Positions 23,471 through 34,747 of a stretch of DNA of 64,000 nt are shown piece after piece. Every line of letters begins with the position of its first letter. Positions within the stretch are counted from its first letter, which is position 1. A program made the position numbers and the translations under genes. The notes beneath the pieces are model-generated. The model made no database searches. It had not been told where the DNA came from and was given only the letters and a program-made list of their open reading frames with translations. The DNA lies in the NCBI RefSeq assembly GCF_000143535.2, contig NC_037324.1, positions 1,612,001-1,676,000 of the forward strand, read 5' to 3'. The DNA comes from Botrytis cinerea B05.10. Its lineage: Eukaryota > Ascomycota > Leotiomycetes > Helotiales > Sclerotiniaceae.

Positions 23471-25408
23471 ATGTCGGTTCCCGATGCGAGTCGCAAAACG
23501 CAGAAATGGCATGGACTGTTCTTGTTTGGACCGACAACATGTGCAGTGGGTTATTGGATGCTGAAGGGTCTCTCAAGACTCACGAAAGAAGCTAATCTCG
23601 ACGGCTTCAGACCACACGCTCCTTTGTGGTTGCTAATGTTAATGTTGCTGTTTCATTGGTTTGTTCTCTATCGCCTGTATTTTCATCCTTTGGCGGCATT
23701 TCCTGGTCCGATGTTGGCTTCCGTTACCGACTGGTACAATGTCCATCGTTGTCTCAAGGGCGACCGTCATTTAAATGAATATCGGCTCCATGAGATATAT
23801 GGTAAGCAATATACCATTTTCAATAACACGGACTGGATTTCACAAGGTCCATCAACTGAATCAATTTCAGATTTTAAAAAAGCCACATCTAGTCCTCTAA
23901 TGCGTACTGTTGGACACTCTGAAATTAACAATTAACGAAACTCCCAGGACCAATTGTACGAGTTGGACCGAATCGACTATCTCTCAACAGCACTACCGCT
24001 CTTCAAGACATATATAGCTCTGCCGCCAACACGCAGAAGTCCGACTTTTATACGATATATCACTACTTTTTCAAAGGTCCATCTGTCCTCACCACTATCG
24101 ACAAAAAGATTCACGCGCTCAAGAGACGTATTCTGGTCAAAGCTCTGAATCCACAGGCGGTGCAAGAGCTACAGAATCTGATCTATCAAAACTCTCAACG
24201 ATTCTCCGAATATCTTCGAGCAGGAAAAAATGGGAAGGTGTCAGCGGGCGAATGGACACACCCCCACGATATGTCAAAAGCTTTGACATATCTACTAGCG
24301 GATATTATGGGTGATGTAACTTTCAGTCGTAATTGGGGGATGTTAAAAGATGAGGAAAATCGACATGTGATAGACCTCATGGCTGATGCGGCTCTTGCTA
24401 TGAACACGGTAAATAACCCCACGTCTACCAAAACCAGACAGATACTGAGAACCTGGCGAACAATAGCTAGGATACATGCGTACAGTGGAAAAACTCGGCC
24501 TATTCAGATTGATCCCACGATCTTTATTAAATGGTGCCAATAAGCTTTTTGCTCTCAGCAAATCTCAGACAGATTGGCGGGTAAATCACAAAAAGGATTT
24601 AGCTAACGCGGACATTTTCTCTGCCATTCTTGCTGCACAAGATCAAGAAGCTGGAGAGATCTTTACTCAAGAACAATTAATTGCTGAAGCCGGTGTCTTG
24701 ATAATAGCTGGCATGGATACCACTGCATCAGGGCTAACGGCAACCATCTTTTACCTTCTTCACTACCCACTTGTCTACGAACGTTTACAAAGGGAAATCA
24801 GAGAGAAATGGGCGAAGGTCAGTGAAATCAAAGTTGGCGCAAAGCTGAATGAATACAAATATCTTACGGCATGTATTGACGAGGCCATGCGACTTTCGCC
24901 TGGTGTTGGGGCCGGTATACCAAGGGAGGTTATGAAAGGAGGGGCTATTATCGATGGTTACGCCATTCCAGCTGGAGTCACAGTCGGGGCCTCCGCCTAC
25001 AGTATTCATCACGATGAAAGATATTTCGGAGACCCATTCGTTTATATGCCTGAGCGTTGGCTTGATCGAGAGGGCGAAAATGACTTATCAAAGGGAAGTG
25101 CCCGAAACTCCAAAGTCTTTGAACCAAAAGCTTTCACCCCATTCGGCACTGGGAGAACTAGCTGCATAGGTAAATATCTGGCATATCAGGAGATGGAAGT
25201 AGTGTTGGCACGATTGATCTGGGAGTTTGATATGAGACTGAGTGTTCAAGAGGGAGTAGGACTTGGGGAGGGTAAGAAGGGGATGGGTTGGGGCAGAGAG
25301 AGGAAGCGAGAGTTCCAGACTTGGAACAGATTTGTTAGTTGGCATGAAGGCCCAATGGTGGAATTTAGATTGAGAAGCGGGAATGAGAGTAACCGGGATG
25401 ATCTGTGA
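23471..25408 (+). CDS. Cytochrome P450 (tailoring type)
   Basis: Three exons: 23471-23801, 23948-24408 and 24467-25408; 577 residues. Intron 1 is long for this locus (146 nt, GTAAGC...CCCAG). Intron 2 is 58 nt (GTAAAT...AATAG). The N-terminus has a membrane segment (LWLLMLMLLFHWFVLYRLYF) followed by the hinge HPLAAFPGP. After splicing the blocks G-PIVRVGPNRLSLNS, IIAGMDTTASGLT (I helix), DEAMRLSPG (ExxR), MPERWLD and the haem loop FTPFGTGRTSCIGK appear in order. This layout resembles P450s common in fungal secondary-metabolite clusters. Glycine- and lysine-rich residues between about 530 and 550 look like a surface insertion. Substrate unknown. Confidence 0.9.
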
Positions 25409-27811
25409 AGTGTTGGGCCCATTAGTTAGTCTTGATTGAGAATGGTGTAATCCTTTCGAATGTTGGGACGGCAGAGTACTAGGGAAGCGCGGAAGCTACG
25501 GAGTGATTTATTGTCTCTTTTTTTCGCGGTTGATTCGTATATGCAGGCCAAACCTTTAGAGTAGCCCAGAGTTAAACTTTTCGTTAGGTTTACTAGATGG
25601 ATATGCTACAACATAGCGCGAAAGCTTCTTCAGCTTGATATTGACATCAATATTTAAAACTCCGAATATACTGGCCAGACCCAGTACTTTGCTAGTAGAT
25701 TATACAATTAATGTTATCATTCTAGACTTTCGCCACGGGCCTGTGCAGAAGTGCTTGAATATCTATGATTATTCGAGTGATGTTGTCTGGTCAGGGATTA
25801 TTGAACCCATGCGATGCAGTTGATGATAATCATCGTCCACGTGATACCTTTCGCCGCGTCACTCTTTCTTTGTTTTGTCCCATATGCCAAATCATCAATT
25901 TTTAATAAAATGTTTTTAGAGGACTTATTGAACGATGAACAGTACGGCATGAAAGAGAACTCATTTTTGTTTTGATCACGAGACTCGCTGGAGTCGCCGA
26001 TGATAGACGGAGCTCGTTGTCAAAGCGGCACCTACATTGATCAACATGTATCAAACTTTAATACTAGACATGCTTATACCGAAATAAGACCACAAATTTT
26101 TGATAAGCATGGCGGGTATTCAATAACCTTTTAAGCCGAATTATGCCTTTCTTATCATCTGTCATATCGTACTAGATAGAGTGAAGGGGCAATCTCGTCT
26201 GAGGTCTCGAATGATGGACTAGAAACTCATTGTAAAATTTGGCGAGCTGGATTTGATGGCAATTTCGGTCCCAATAGCGTACACAGCACAACTCACGTAT
26301 GGCAAGCCTTGCCACTTGTCGTACGTATACTACGACAATTTCCAAAGGCCGTCTGAATATTTCATACGTTCGATTGCCATTCTTAACATAAGGGAGTGGT
26401 ACGATCGATTGAATTGATGGAGGCGGCACCTTGTCACTGCTATCTTACGAGTAGGAATAGTAGACTAAACTTACGCTTCAAACAAGCTGTTTTCAGGCCA
26501 AGTTTCGTCACACTCGTGTAAAGGTTCGAAGTGGCGAGCAGCGAGCGGCAATTCCAAGTCCAAACTACATATCGAAACTGTCAGATTGCCGCTGTCAGCT
26601 CGTGGGAAGTGTCCTGGCTCCGAGCTGCCAGCACGCAGTACGTTGATGATTGCGCGGCTTTGGAAATGTCGTGGCACCGAATGAATGCTTAAATATAATG
26701 AATAGGGCAGAACTCGGAATTTGACGCGAGCAAGAAAGAAACTAGATGTGGAGACACTCCATGCTACGAGACTCGATATTTCGAGTAAAATATTGGGAAT
26801 TTTGACCAATGACAGGAATTGCGAACACATAGACAATTAAAGACAGCATATCTCTGGAAATAATGATAGCAACTCTCGTGAGCTATTTCTTCGGAAAGAA
26901 AACACGAAGTCTTGAGGAAACCTTGAGGAACTTTATATCGACCTCTGTGACCTTGATGATCCAATTTCCGACATATTCGATGTGTGGTGTCAGTCATCAA
27001 TAGCCCCTTGCAGCTGTGTACCCCGACTCGCTTTCCTTGGGAACCAATGGTCGGTCGCTTATTTCCCGGGTGACTCAAAATTTGGGTTAAGGTCCGCGTA
27101 TTTTCCCCGGAATTTAGCTTGTCACATCAAGGCATAAGTGTATGTGTTCTCCAAGCGTGCTCCGACTTGACTGGAGAAATCATCGTGGCACGTATAACCT
27201 GCCATATCAAAAAAAGTGAGGTGATTTGCACATGCCATTCTTCCTTTGTAAAACGAGAATCTCAAAAGGCAGCACAACTATCTCATGATTATCTCATTAA
27301 TTACGTGTGAACAATGAAAGCCCACGGTTAGCACAGAATAGGTGACAATCAGATGTTTGATACAATCTGGAGGAATATGTCATTGTTCAGATCTGTGGTT
27401 GAAGCAAGTTGCCATACCGATATGGATTTTAGCGCTTGTATTTTTGATGTTGCCATACTAAGTAAATCCTGGCTCAAAAGATCTATTCCAGAATTGCCTC
27501 CCACTTGAAGAACCCAGGGGCTTTGGTGTTCACTCACTAACCTGGGACTGGATAGCCTATCCAAAACTCCGTGAGAGCTCTGCAGTTTGAGCTCTTTTTT
27601 TGTGCTGCTCTTCAAAATTTGAGGAACAGAAGGCGAAACTTCTAAAGATTGCGGGAAAGTTAGTACATGTCAAAATATGTACATAATACCCGACTTCCCA
27701 CGTTCGCATGATTATTCTACATCGTCTCATTGTCTTTCCTGCATTAGTGAACTGTCACTAGCTTTTGCTTTATTAGCTACCATCTGTTGTTTTGTTTGAA
27801 ATACATCCGAA
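25409..27811. other. Long intergenic region
   Basis: 2.4 kb between a P450 and the acetate transporter. Several 80-120-codon minus-strand frames (26172-27078) lack recognisable motifs or splice continuity. Nothing supported. Confidence 0.4.
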
Positions 27812-28856
27812 ATGACAACGGAGAACGCCCAGGCAAATTCAAGTGGTGTCCCACAGGAAAAGGATTTCTCGCATAATAGCAATCATAACGGAGAGGGCAG
27901 CAATTCATATGAAATGAATGACTTGTCAATTGGTTCGGAAGATGCATTGAAGAGGATCAAGACAGCTGGCAGTATCAGCATCAGTCCGGAATTGTTCGAA
28001 AAGATATATCTCTCTCCGCAAAACGCCGTGAAAGGTGATTTGAGGAAGACTTTTGGAAATCCTACCCCGGTGTAAGTTCATGCCTTGCAGTCTCGAGGTC
28101 TCTCCACGCTAACTGATCATGTAGAGCAATAGTTGGTTTTCTAATTACCTTATCGCCCCTATCGTGCGATCTTATGGGCTGGCGTGGAGCGGGTAACAAC
28201 GGTGCGGCTGGAATGTAGGTGTCTTGATTCCTCATTTAATGTGTCTGGATATCCACTCACAAGTTTCTAGTGGTTCCTACTTCTTCTTCGGTGGACTCCT
28301 CATGATTGTCGGTGGTTTCCTCGAATTTGTTTTAGGCAACACTTTCCCCTTTGTGGTATTTATCTCTTTCGGTGCTTTTTGGCTTACTTTCGCCTCCACA
28401 CTTCAACCTTTTTATTACGCATATGGGCTTTACGCTCCTCCCGGCGGTACTCCTGTCGACGGCCTGAGAACAGTTGGGTTCAACGCCTCTTTTGGATTCT
28501 TTCTTGTTTTCATGGCGGTCTTGTGTCTCATATACCTGGTCTGCTCTCTGCGCACAAACGTCGTCTTTGTTATAATATTTTTTACGCTGGTTGTTGCTTT
28601 CTCAATTTTAACCTCCGTGTATTGGCACACGGCAAACGGTATTGGAAATAACGATGCGACTCAATTGGCGCTGGCAAAAAGATTAGAGGTTGCGGCTGGG
28701 GCGACCCTTTTCGTAACATCACTGGCAGGCTGGTGGATCTTTTTTGCCATTATGCTAGCGGCTCTAGACTTCCCGTTCCAAATCCCAGTGGGAGATCTAA
28801 GCACTTTGATAAAAGGAGCAAGTGAGCGAGAAAAGTCAAAGGAACAAATGGCGTAG
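27812..28856 (+). CDS. GPR1/FUN34/SatP (AceTr) acetate transporter
   Basis: Three exons: 27812-28071, 28125-28214 and 28271-28856, with introns of 53 and 56 nt; 311 residues. The family signature NPxP followed by a hydrophobic run is present as FGNPTPVAIVGF at the first exon junction. Six hydrophobic segments follow (for example SYFFFGGLLMIVGGFLEFVL and FPFVVFISFGAFWLTFA). The hydrophilic N-terminus of about 80 residues is the expected cytosolic tail. Members carry acetate/proton or ammonium across the plasma membrane. Substrate choice cannot be read here. The transporter is not obviously linked to its neighbours, although acetate feeds acyl-CoA synthesis. Confidence 0.93.
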
Positions 28857-30119
28857 CGTCAGTCTCGATACTGGGTCTACAGAGATCCATTTGACCTGCC
28901 ATGCAACGAGAGCAACGATCTCTGGTGACAAAATTGGGGAAGAATGGCTATGTGGAGTATTGGTGGCTCTCTGTTAACCGATTTAGATACTAGGATTATG
29001 TCCTCAGCACTTTCACGATCCAAGTTTGTTTGTTATTGATATGCAATGTAAGGTTTCTATGTAAGCTAAGGATTAGGCCGTGTATAATTATTGTTTCTTA
29101 TACCTTTTGCTTAAGTTCTGTATGTTATCCAGCAGTTTAAGAACAATTACATGAATAAATGTAACACGCTACACAATATAATCTGCAAGACCTGTTCTCG
29201 AAATACGTGTACATATTCGGTGTGCATGCAAAAAAAACACCCCTAGTTTCTCTCCTAAAGGAATTAAAGATCCTACATCAACCCACTTGCATCATATCCC
29301 GAATATTCCCAAGTGTCAGCAGTCTCCAACATCACCAATAAAAATTTCCGATGCACGACTTCACTTACGCATAAAGCGACCTAATCTCTCCTCTCTATTT
29401 CCTGTTATCTATTTCCCAAACACAAGAATCGGAACATTCGAAAAGTGGCTACGTGAAAAATCTCCTATCGGCGCGATTTTGGTGCAATGTATCCATCCGT
29501 GCCAGTGTACTACCGAGACACGTGATATTTCAGTCGTACGCTGGTTTCAGTTCTGGGAAATTGTGTGCGAGGTGGTGGCTCATGGGACTCGGAGGATGTG
29601 GATATTTTGTGATGGGGTTGGAGGGTTGGGGTGTGTTTACTTTGGCTTGGGTTGGAGTGACGGTTGATTTGGAGGGTATGGTTTAGTATGGGTGCTACAG
29701 CAGGTGTTATACTTTTTCTTGATGTTGTGAAATAAGAATTTCCTCCTAGGTTATCACGTTCGTTGTAAGTTGGTAGAATGTATGGTATGGTGATGTTTAG
29801 TTGTGGATTTTTGATGCCGGAGCAGAATTGAAAAGATGATAAAGAACTTTCTCTTCTATCAGGTGTCGCACATATCACATCTTCAGATGAAGATTCTGGA
29901 AACTGGTTTATCAAATCAAGCATCGGGTCTTGATTGTTTTCTAAAGTCTCGCATGTGCCATTCCAGAGTTTCAGCAGATGAATGCCGGCATAAATTGAAG
30001 CCTCTCCCCCCCCCCCCCTCCCGCGGTTCGCTACAAAAACTATCCAGCACGGCTATTCATTCTTCTCGCTTTGCTAATAATCGGCAAGATCGGTCCATCA
30101 AGACGCTTCAATCCATCCC
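28857..30119. other. Intergenic with C13 homopolymer
   Basis: 1.26 kb without a supported gene. A run of 13 C occurs at 30006-30018. The overlapping frames at 29287-29923 on both strands look like chance. Confidence 0.4.
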
Positions 30120-30524
30120 CTAACACGCAAATTGGCAGAGCCAGTTATAATCGCCTTTATATTCGCCTTGTCCGCAATTTTCCCCACCATCTTGATTCTT
30201 ACCATATGTGAAGAGTGGCATCTCAAAAATGGCGTTCTGCCCAGTGAGAGTTATGGTTTCGGGTAACGAAGATTTGATATCGATTGGGCGTTTCGCTTCG
30301 GCTTGCGTCATTTTTGGGTCAATGGTTTTGCAGTCTTTGTCAAAAAGTGTAATATCTCTGGGCATTGCCATGGTACCGGATTTAAGGCCGGGTGAGCCTG
30401 CCGACCAGCTCATGTACAAGGTACACTTGTTGACTCCGAGGCAGTACGGGCCTTCCTTTATGCCATTGACAATGGATATTAGGAGAGTAAATATGGCGCA
30501 AAAATTGATGGTAAAGAGTTGCAT
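30120..30524 (-). CDS. Small secreted cysteine-rich protein, array member A
   Basis: Single exon, 134 residues. The frame extends 54 nt further upstream, but MQLFTINFCAIFTLLISIVNG is a clean signal peptide and so 30524 is the likely start. The mature part has six cysteines. Landmarks shared with neighbours B to E are CTLYMSW, TLFDKDC, PIDIKSS, MPLFTYG, ENCG and a final WLCQFAC. I do not recognise the family. It is head-to-head with member B at 31288. Secretion, cysteine content and local amplification fit an effector or antimicrobial peptide, but this is inference. Confidence 0.82.
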   Translation of the reverse strand: MQLFTINFCAIFTLLISIVNGIKEGPYCLGVNKCTLYMSWSAGSPGLKSGTMAMPRDITLFDKDCKTIDPKMTQAEAKRPIDIKSSLPETITLTGQNAIFEMPLFTYGKNQDGGENCGQGEYKGDYNWLCQFAC

Positions 30525-31287
30525 GATTGTCTTATCAAGAATGGGATTTATCATAAAACAACCTATACAAGTTATCAATAACTACATCCACATTCTTGTA
30601 ATTCTCACTTACCGAGAGTTTTCTTTTCCTTTAGTTGAATGAGTTCTTTTCAGCTTATGGAATTGTCAAGTATTCGAGATGTACGATTTTTGTGGTAGTA
30701 AGATTTCGAATCGGTCGAGCTAGATACCAATCAGCTTTTGTTCGAGAGGGGGATCAAATATGACTAGACTTTTGCAAAAAATTGTGATACATTCGTTATT
30801 CGAAAAGCAGTGAGTTGTCGAAAGGTGACTCCAAATGAGTGACTGGAGGCGATCTCTTGTTCTGAGTGAATGACAATCCCATTGACACCGCTCCAGAATT
30901 GAAGATCAAAACTGATTCCATCGAACGTTAAAGCACATCTTTATTTGAATTATATGAGCAATGACTATCATTTACTCATAATGAGGATCATACAATGAAT
31001 CCTACTCGAGTACATTCAAAGAATCTTACCAATGACTATTCGGTTAGAAAGATGCATTGAAAACCAAAAGAGTCCCGATTCCCCAGTTTGAACATTTAAA
31101 AACGCAAGATAAACACAACAAATCTCATACATTCCAATATCTCGAACAAAATCACAACCAACTCTCGAGATACAATCCAAATAAGCAACTTACGGTACGC
31201 AAATCTCTTCAAACAATAGATTTTAATGACTGACGATGTGCATAGATCTCCTGAAATCAATAGACATCCATAACAAACACAAAAATT
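30525..31287. promoter_or_regulatory. Divergent promoter of array members A and B
   Basis: This 763-nt AT-rich gap lies between two divergent paralogues and must contain both promoters. No clear symmetric element seen. Confidence 0.4.
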
Positions 31288-31734
31288 ATGCATTTCCTCA
31301 CGGCTACGCTTCTTAAAGTCTCCTTTCTCGCCTCTCTGGTAGCAAGCGGATCACTCCAACAGCTTGAGCCCCGAGCTAAAGCTGAGAACTGCACGGCTCC
31401 AGTAAATTGCTGGAGTTTATACATGCGCTGGGAAGTTGATCCTAAAGCTCCGCTAATAGATTTCGCATTGGTTCTTATGAAACAGCCCAAGGATCTCGAA
31501 ATCGTCGACAAAGACTGCAATATTGTGAAAACTTCCATGGAACAGTCGGATCCCAAAGGACCAATTACCGTCAAGATGGAGGGAAAATCTCCTAGCGATT
31601 TGATTATTACTGGCGCTACCGGCTATGGTAAGCCTTTGTTTACATATAATAATGCAAACTATGGTGATGAGGCTTGCGGATGGGACACGGGGCCTGATTG
31701 GGCTTCATACATTTGTTTATTTTTGTATGAATGA
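31288..31734 (+). CDS. Small secreted cysteine-rich protein, array member B
   Basis: Single exon, 148 residues, signal peptide MHFLTATLLKVSFLASLVAS. Shared landmarks with A: CWSLYMRW, EIVDKDC, GPITVKM, GKPLFTYN, EACG and WASYICLF. It has five mature cysteines. The last family cysteine is missing because the protein ends LYE, so one disulfide of A has no partner here. The tract LEPRAKAE could be a short pro-region, though no KR site is present. Function unknown. Confidence 0.82.
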   Translation: MHFLTATLLKVSFLASLVASGSLQQLEPRAKAENCTAPVNCWSLYMRWEVDPKAPLIDFALVLMKQPKDLEIVDKDCNIVKTSMEQSDPKGPITVKMEGKSPSDLIITGATGYGKPLFTYNNANYGDEACGWDTGPDWASYICLFLYE

Positions 31735-32259
31735 CCGGGGGTGAGCTGAATTTTTCTCAGTGTCCCAAGTTCCCGAAGAGATACTGAGAGAGCTGGATAT
31801 GACTGGTAGTGATACGGAATAATTATGGATATGCTGGGCATTGTATCTGCTGGACAGAAAGAATACAAGACACGTGATTTTTAAAAACATCAAATATTGC
31901 GGATCAGAAATGGTGATTGTCTCCCATGTAGTGACTGTATCATTGCTCAAAAGAAGTGATTGATATGGATGAGCATAAATGAGAAATGATTAGCTGCTCT
32001 ACTGATCGAGTCGTCGATTTAATCATGAATCTGATGAGGTTATAAACGGTAGTCATACTGATGACTCGAGCCCGTTGATACAATACGCATGACACTTGAC
32101 TTAACCATTTCGATATAGTATTGAACTTCTCCTCATCGAACCTTTTCTTCGAAAAACCATCAACATTGTTGTGCCACAAATTTTCTGACAGATTACAAAA
32201 ATTTATGTATGGAATCGTGTGAAGTTGCAACGCAAAGGCAATCTTCTCATTCACATCAT
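31735..32259. other. Intergenic within the secreted-protein array
   Basis: 525 nt with no supported gene. Confidence 0.4.
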
Positions 32260-32690
32260 GCATTTCCTCATCATCAGTCTTTTCGCCATCTTCCCCTTCT
32301 TTTGCCAAGTCAATGGCGTACGACCCTCAGATATAACTCCTCTCTGAACAGTAACAGATGTACCTGCAGCCTAGCAATGATGTGGCAAAACACCTCGAAA
32401 GGACTCCCATATCCACCAGTTCGCGCCAGAGTATTCAACAAAGATTCCACGTACCTTCAAAACCTAACATCACACAAGATAACATGGGGAAATATTCCAT
32501 TCATCTCACATCGCCAAAGCTACTCTCGAATTTTTCGATATACGGAGAAGATGCAAACAAGCATCCGGAGTTCACGTATGGGGCGAATAATGGGTGGTGA
32601 GCATTGCGGGTTTCAAACCAGGAAAGACGGCCAAATTTATTACAACGTATATAATTGTACCTTTTCTTGCGAGGGACCGAAAGCGGAATG
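32260..32690 (+). pseudogene. Broken paralogue of the secreted cysteine-rich family, array member C
   Basis: A signal peptide like that of B opens at 32260 (MHFLIISLFAIFPFF). The rest of the family pattern is scattered over different frames. The block NRCTCSLAMMW and ARVFNKDS is in a second frame, IHLTSPKLLSNF and HPEFTYGANN in a third, and GEHCG through YNCTFSCEG is back in the second. At least three frameshifts are therefore needed. I found no GT-AG introns that would restore all of them. The final cysteine pattern is well preserved, which suggests recent decay. Sequencing error in an assembly is an alternative. Confidence 0.72.
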
Positions 32691-32879
32691 GTGGGTTGCT
32701 TCATTCGGTGCAAATCGAACAGGAATTTCAGCCCTGGAGCCCTGGTAATAGGACAACTTTGTGGCGGATACGATGGGCGGCATGAGGGAGCAAAATTGCC
32801 AAGGAAATCTAAGAAACGTAAATACAATAATGACTTGCAATCAAGGGAAATGTTTTTCCTGCCAAGTGTAAATATGTAA

Positions 32880-33263
32880 AACCGTGAAGTCGAATTTCCT
32901 GGGTGCGATTATAGTGAATTGAAGATACGTTTGAGGTCCCCCAAAACGACCCATGAAACTATGCACGAACAGTCATGTAGGCCTCTCATTATTAGCAGTC
33001 ACTACAATGACTCAAGCTTCTTGTAACACTTGTGTACACGAATATTTCTGATTAAAGGGATCACTACTGATAACACTCACCAGAAATTTTCATTATCGTT
33101 GCATAACCTCATAATAAACACCTTAGGTATTACCTTCTATCAACTACCTCGCAAAAATCCCTTTTCAAATTCAACAATCAACTGAATTCGCAGAACAAGT
33201 TTTTCACAAGCAAACCCATACTTCTCAAGACTGCTTATCAACACAACGTGAAAATCAACGGAT
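32880..33263. other. Intergenic within the array; promoter of member D
   Basis: About 380 nt, ending in a CA-rich leader (CAACTACCTCGC..., ACAATCAACTG) before the ATG at 33264. No further feature. Confidence 0.35.
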
Positions 33264-33821
33264 ATGAAGTACCTCGGTGTCGCATTTATCATAGGCCTCT
33301 TAACATTATTCTCTCATGCCAATCCACTTCCCGATCTTCTGAGAATAGCTGGTTCTCATGCCGGTCATAAGCCAGCACCAACAAATACGCCAACACCACA
33401 ACTCTGCGCCCAAAAACAATTAGCTTTCGGTGACAAGACCTGCACCTACGTCTATCAGTTTAGTAGTGACGACAATGGCGATAATGCCAGTGCCAGATCC
33501 TTCATCATCGACACCAACTGTGTTATACTACAAACGGGCGACGCTCCAACCCAAAAGTCTACTTCAAATTGGAGTTATCAGTTTAGAACATGCAATATTG
33601 TAAAACTGAACGAGGTGATCAATCAAAGGTGGGGACCTACAAATGAAGAGTATCTCATGCCTCTCTATCAAAGTGATGGGCAAATGTCAAGAGACGGCCA
33701 GCGTGGTCCATCGGAGAATGACCACGTTGATAAGAGAGAGGCATGTACTCTGAAGTATAACGATTTACCCTATAGTGGGGCAAGGTATGCATGGATTTGT
33801 CCATTTGAATGCCTCTGTTGA
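33264..33821 (+). CDS. Small secreted cysteine-rich protein, array member D
   Basis: Single exon, 185 residues, the longest member. Signal peptide MKYLGVAFIIGLLTLFSHA. A Pro/Thr-rich linker (KPAPTNTPTPQ) precedes the conserved part. The landmarks are weaker but in the same order: TCTYVYQF, ARSFIIDTNC, YLMPLYQS, REACTLK and WICPFECLC. It has eight mature cysteines and an extra hydrophilic insert before REAC. The KR in VDKREAC is a possible Kex2 site, which would release the last roughly 28 residues. That is inference. Function unknown. Confidence 0.8.
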   Translation: MKYLGVAFIIGLLTLFSHANPLPDLLRIAGSHAGHKPAPTNTPTPQLCAQKQLAFGDKTCTYVYQFSSDDNGDNASARSFIIDTNCVILQTGDAPTQKSTSNWSYQFRTCNIVKLNEVINQRWGPTNEEYLMPLYQSDGQMSRDGQRGPSENDHVDKREACTLKYNDLPYSGARYAWICPFECLC

Positions 33822-34318
33822 AACTGGAAGGAGATGAATTAAGGAGAGATCGTATGGAGTTATTGGGAGAACATGTCTGTAATATTTAGGGCTTGTGTAA
33901 AGCACGCAAGAGATATAATGGAAATTCAGATCGTTGCTTTAAAATACTGTGCTACCCTTGTTAGCCAACCTGGGCTCTTAAAATTAGAATTCACAAAGAA
34001 CTTCTTTGGGTAGGATTGAGTATAACTAGTTGTTCTACCTTGTAAAGTTCATTTCTTTGATCCGTGTTACAGCTCTTAAGGCATTTCTAATTCCTTTTGG
34101 TATTTTCTGAGCCAGAAATAGTTGTTAGGATTTTTTCATCAACTACTTCCTTTATGCATTAAGTCTTTGTGTAGTAAGAACAATGGTCAAGAGTTTTTGT
34201 ATAAGAATCAGTGTGGTCCGCGTGTATAATTTGGGGTTCTTTCTTCATACAAAACAAAAAAATAACTATCAAACAATCAAATCAAAAACTAAAGAAAGGA
34301 ATCAAACAAACAACAGCT
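33822..34318. other. Intergenic within the array
   Basis: 497 nt, AT-rich, ending in an AAAC/ATCAAA-rich leader before the ATG at 34319. No gene. Confidence 0.35.
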
Positions 34319-34747
34319 ATGAAGCTTTCGGTATTCCTCCCAATTTTTGCGGGAACACTAGTCGTCGCTCTTCCAACACAGGCTCTGACAACACGAGACA
34401 ACAAACTTTGTGTTACACAAGGTCCTGGTACATGTACCTTCGGTTGGCAAGAATACACAAATAACAATGAAGGTTTTACCTCTGAGGCTAGAATCTACGA
34501 TCATAAATGCATCCAAAAAGGAGGTCTTATAAGCTCAGATATTGACCAATTTGTGACAGTTACATCTGCCAACCCTCCTATGACCGTTTCGATCAATGGA
34601 TGGGCTCAACCTCCGCAATTGATTACCCAAGCAATCCCAAAGTTCAAGTATAATGGTAAGACCTGGGGCGGAGAAGACGGATGTGCCTGCGGGGAAGGAG
34701 ATGGAACCAATTTCTGGGGATGTAGATGTGGGTTCGACTGCCCTTAG
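34319..34747 (+). CDS. Small secreted cysteine-rich protein, array member E
   Basis: Single exon, 142 residues. The first in-context ATG with a signal peptide (MKLSVFLPIFAGTLVVALP) is at 34319. The open frame upstream has no secretion signal. The conserved order is KLCVTQGPGTCTFGWQ, ARIYDHKC, PMTVSING, PKFKYNGK, DGCACGEG and FWGCRCGFDC. It has eight mature cysteines, with the C-terminal cluster expanded to CxC twice. Function unknown, as for A to D. Confidence 0.82.
   Translation: MKLSVFLPIFAGTLVVALPTQALTTRDNKLCVTQGPGTCTFGWQEYTNNNEGFTSEARIYDHKCIQKGGLISSDIDQFVTVTSANPPMTVSINGWAQPPQLITQAIPKFKYNGKTWGGEDGCACGEGDGTNFWGCRCGFDCP

Noticed and set aside
26471..27078. Two overlapping minus-strand frames of 104-121 codons
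   Set aside because: No motif, no plausible joining intron and no signal peptide.
29287..29923. Opposing frames of 126 and 137 codons on both strands
   Set aside because: They overlap each other, have biased Gly/Val or Pro/Thr composition and show no family features.
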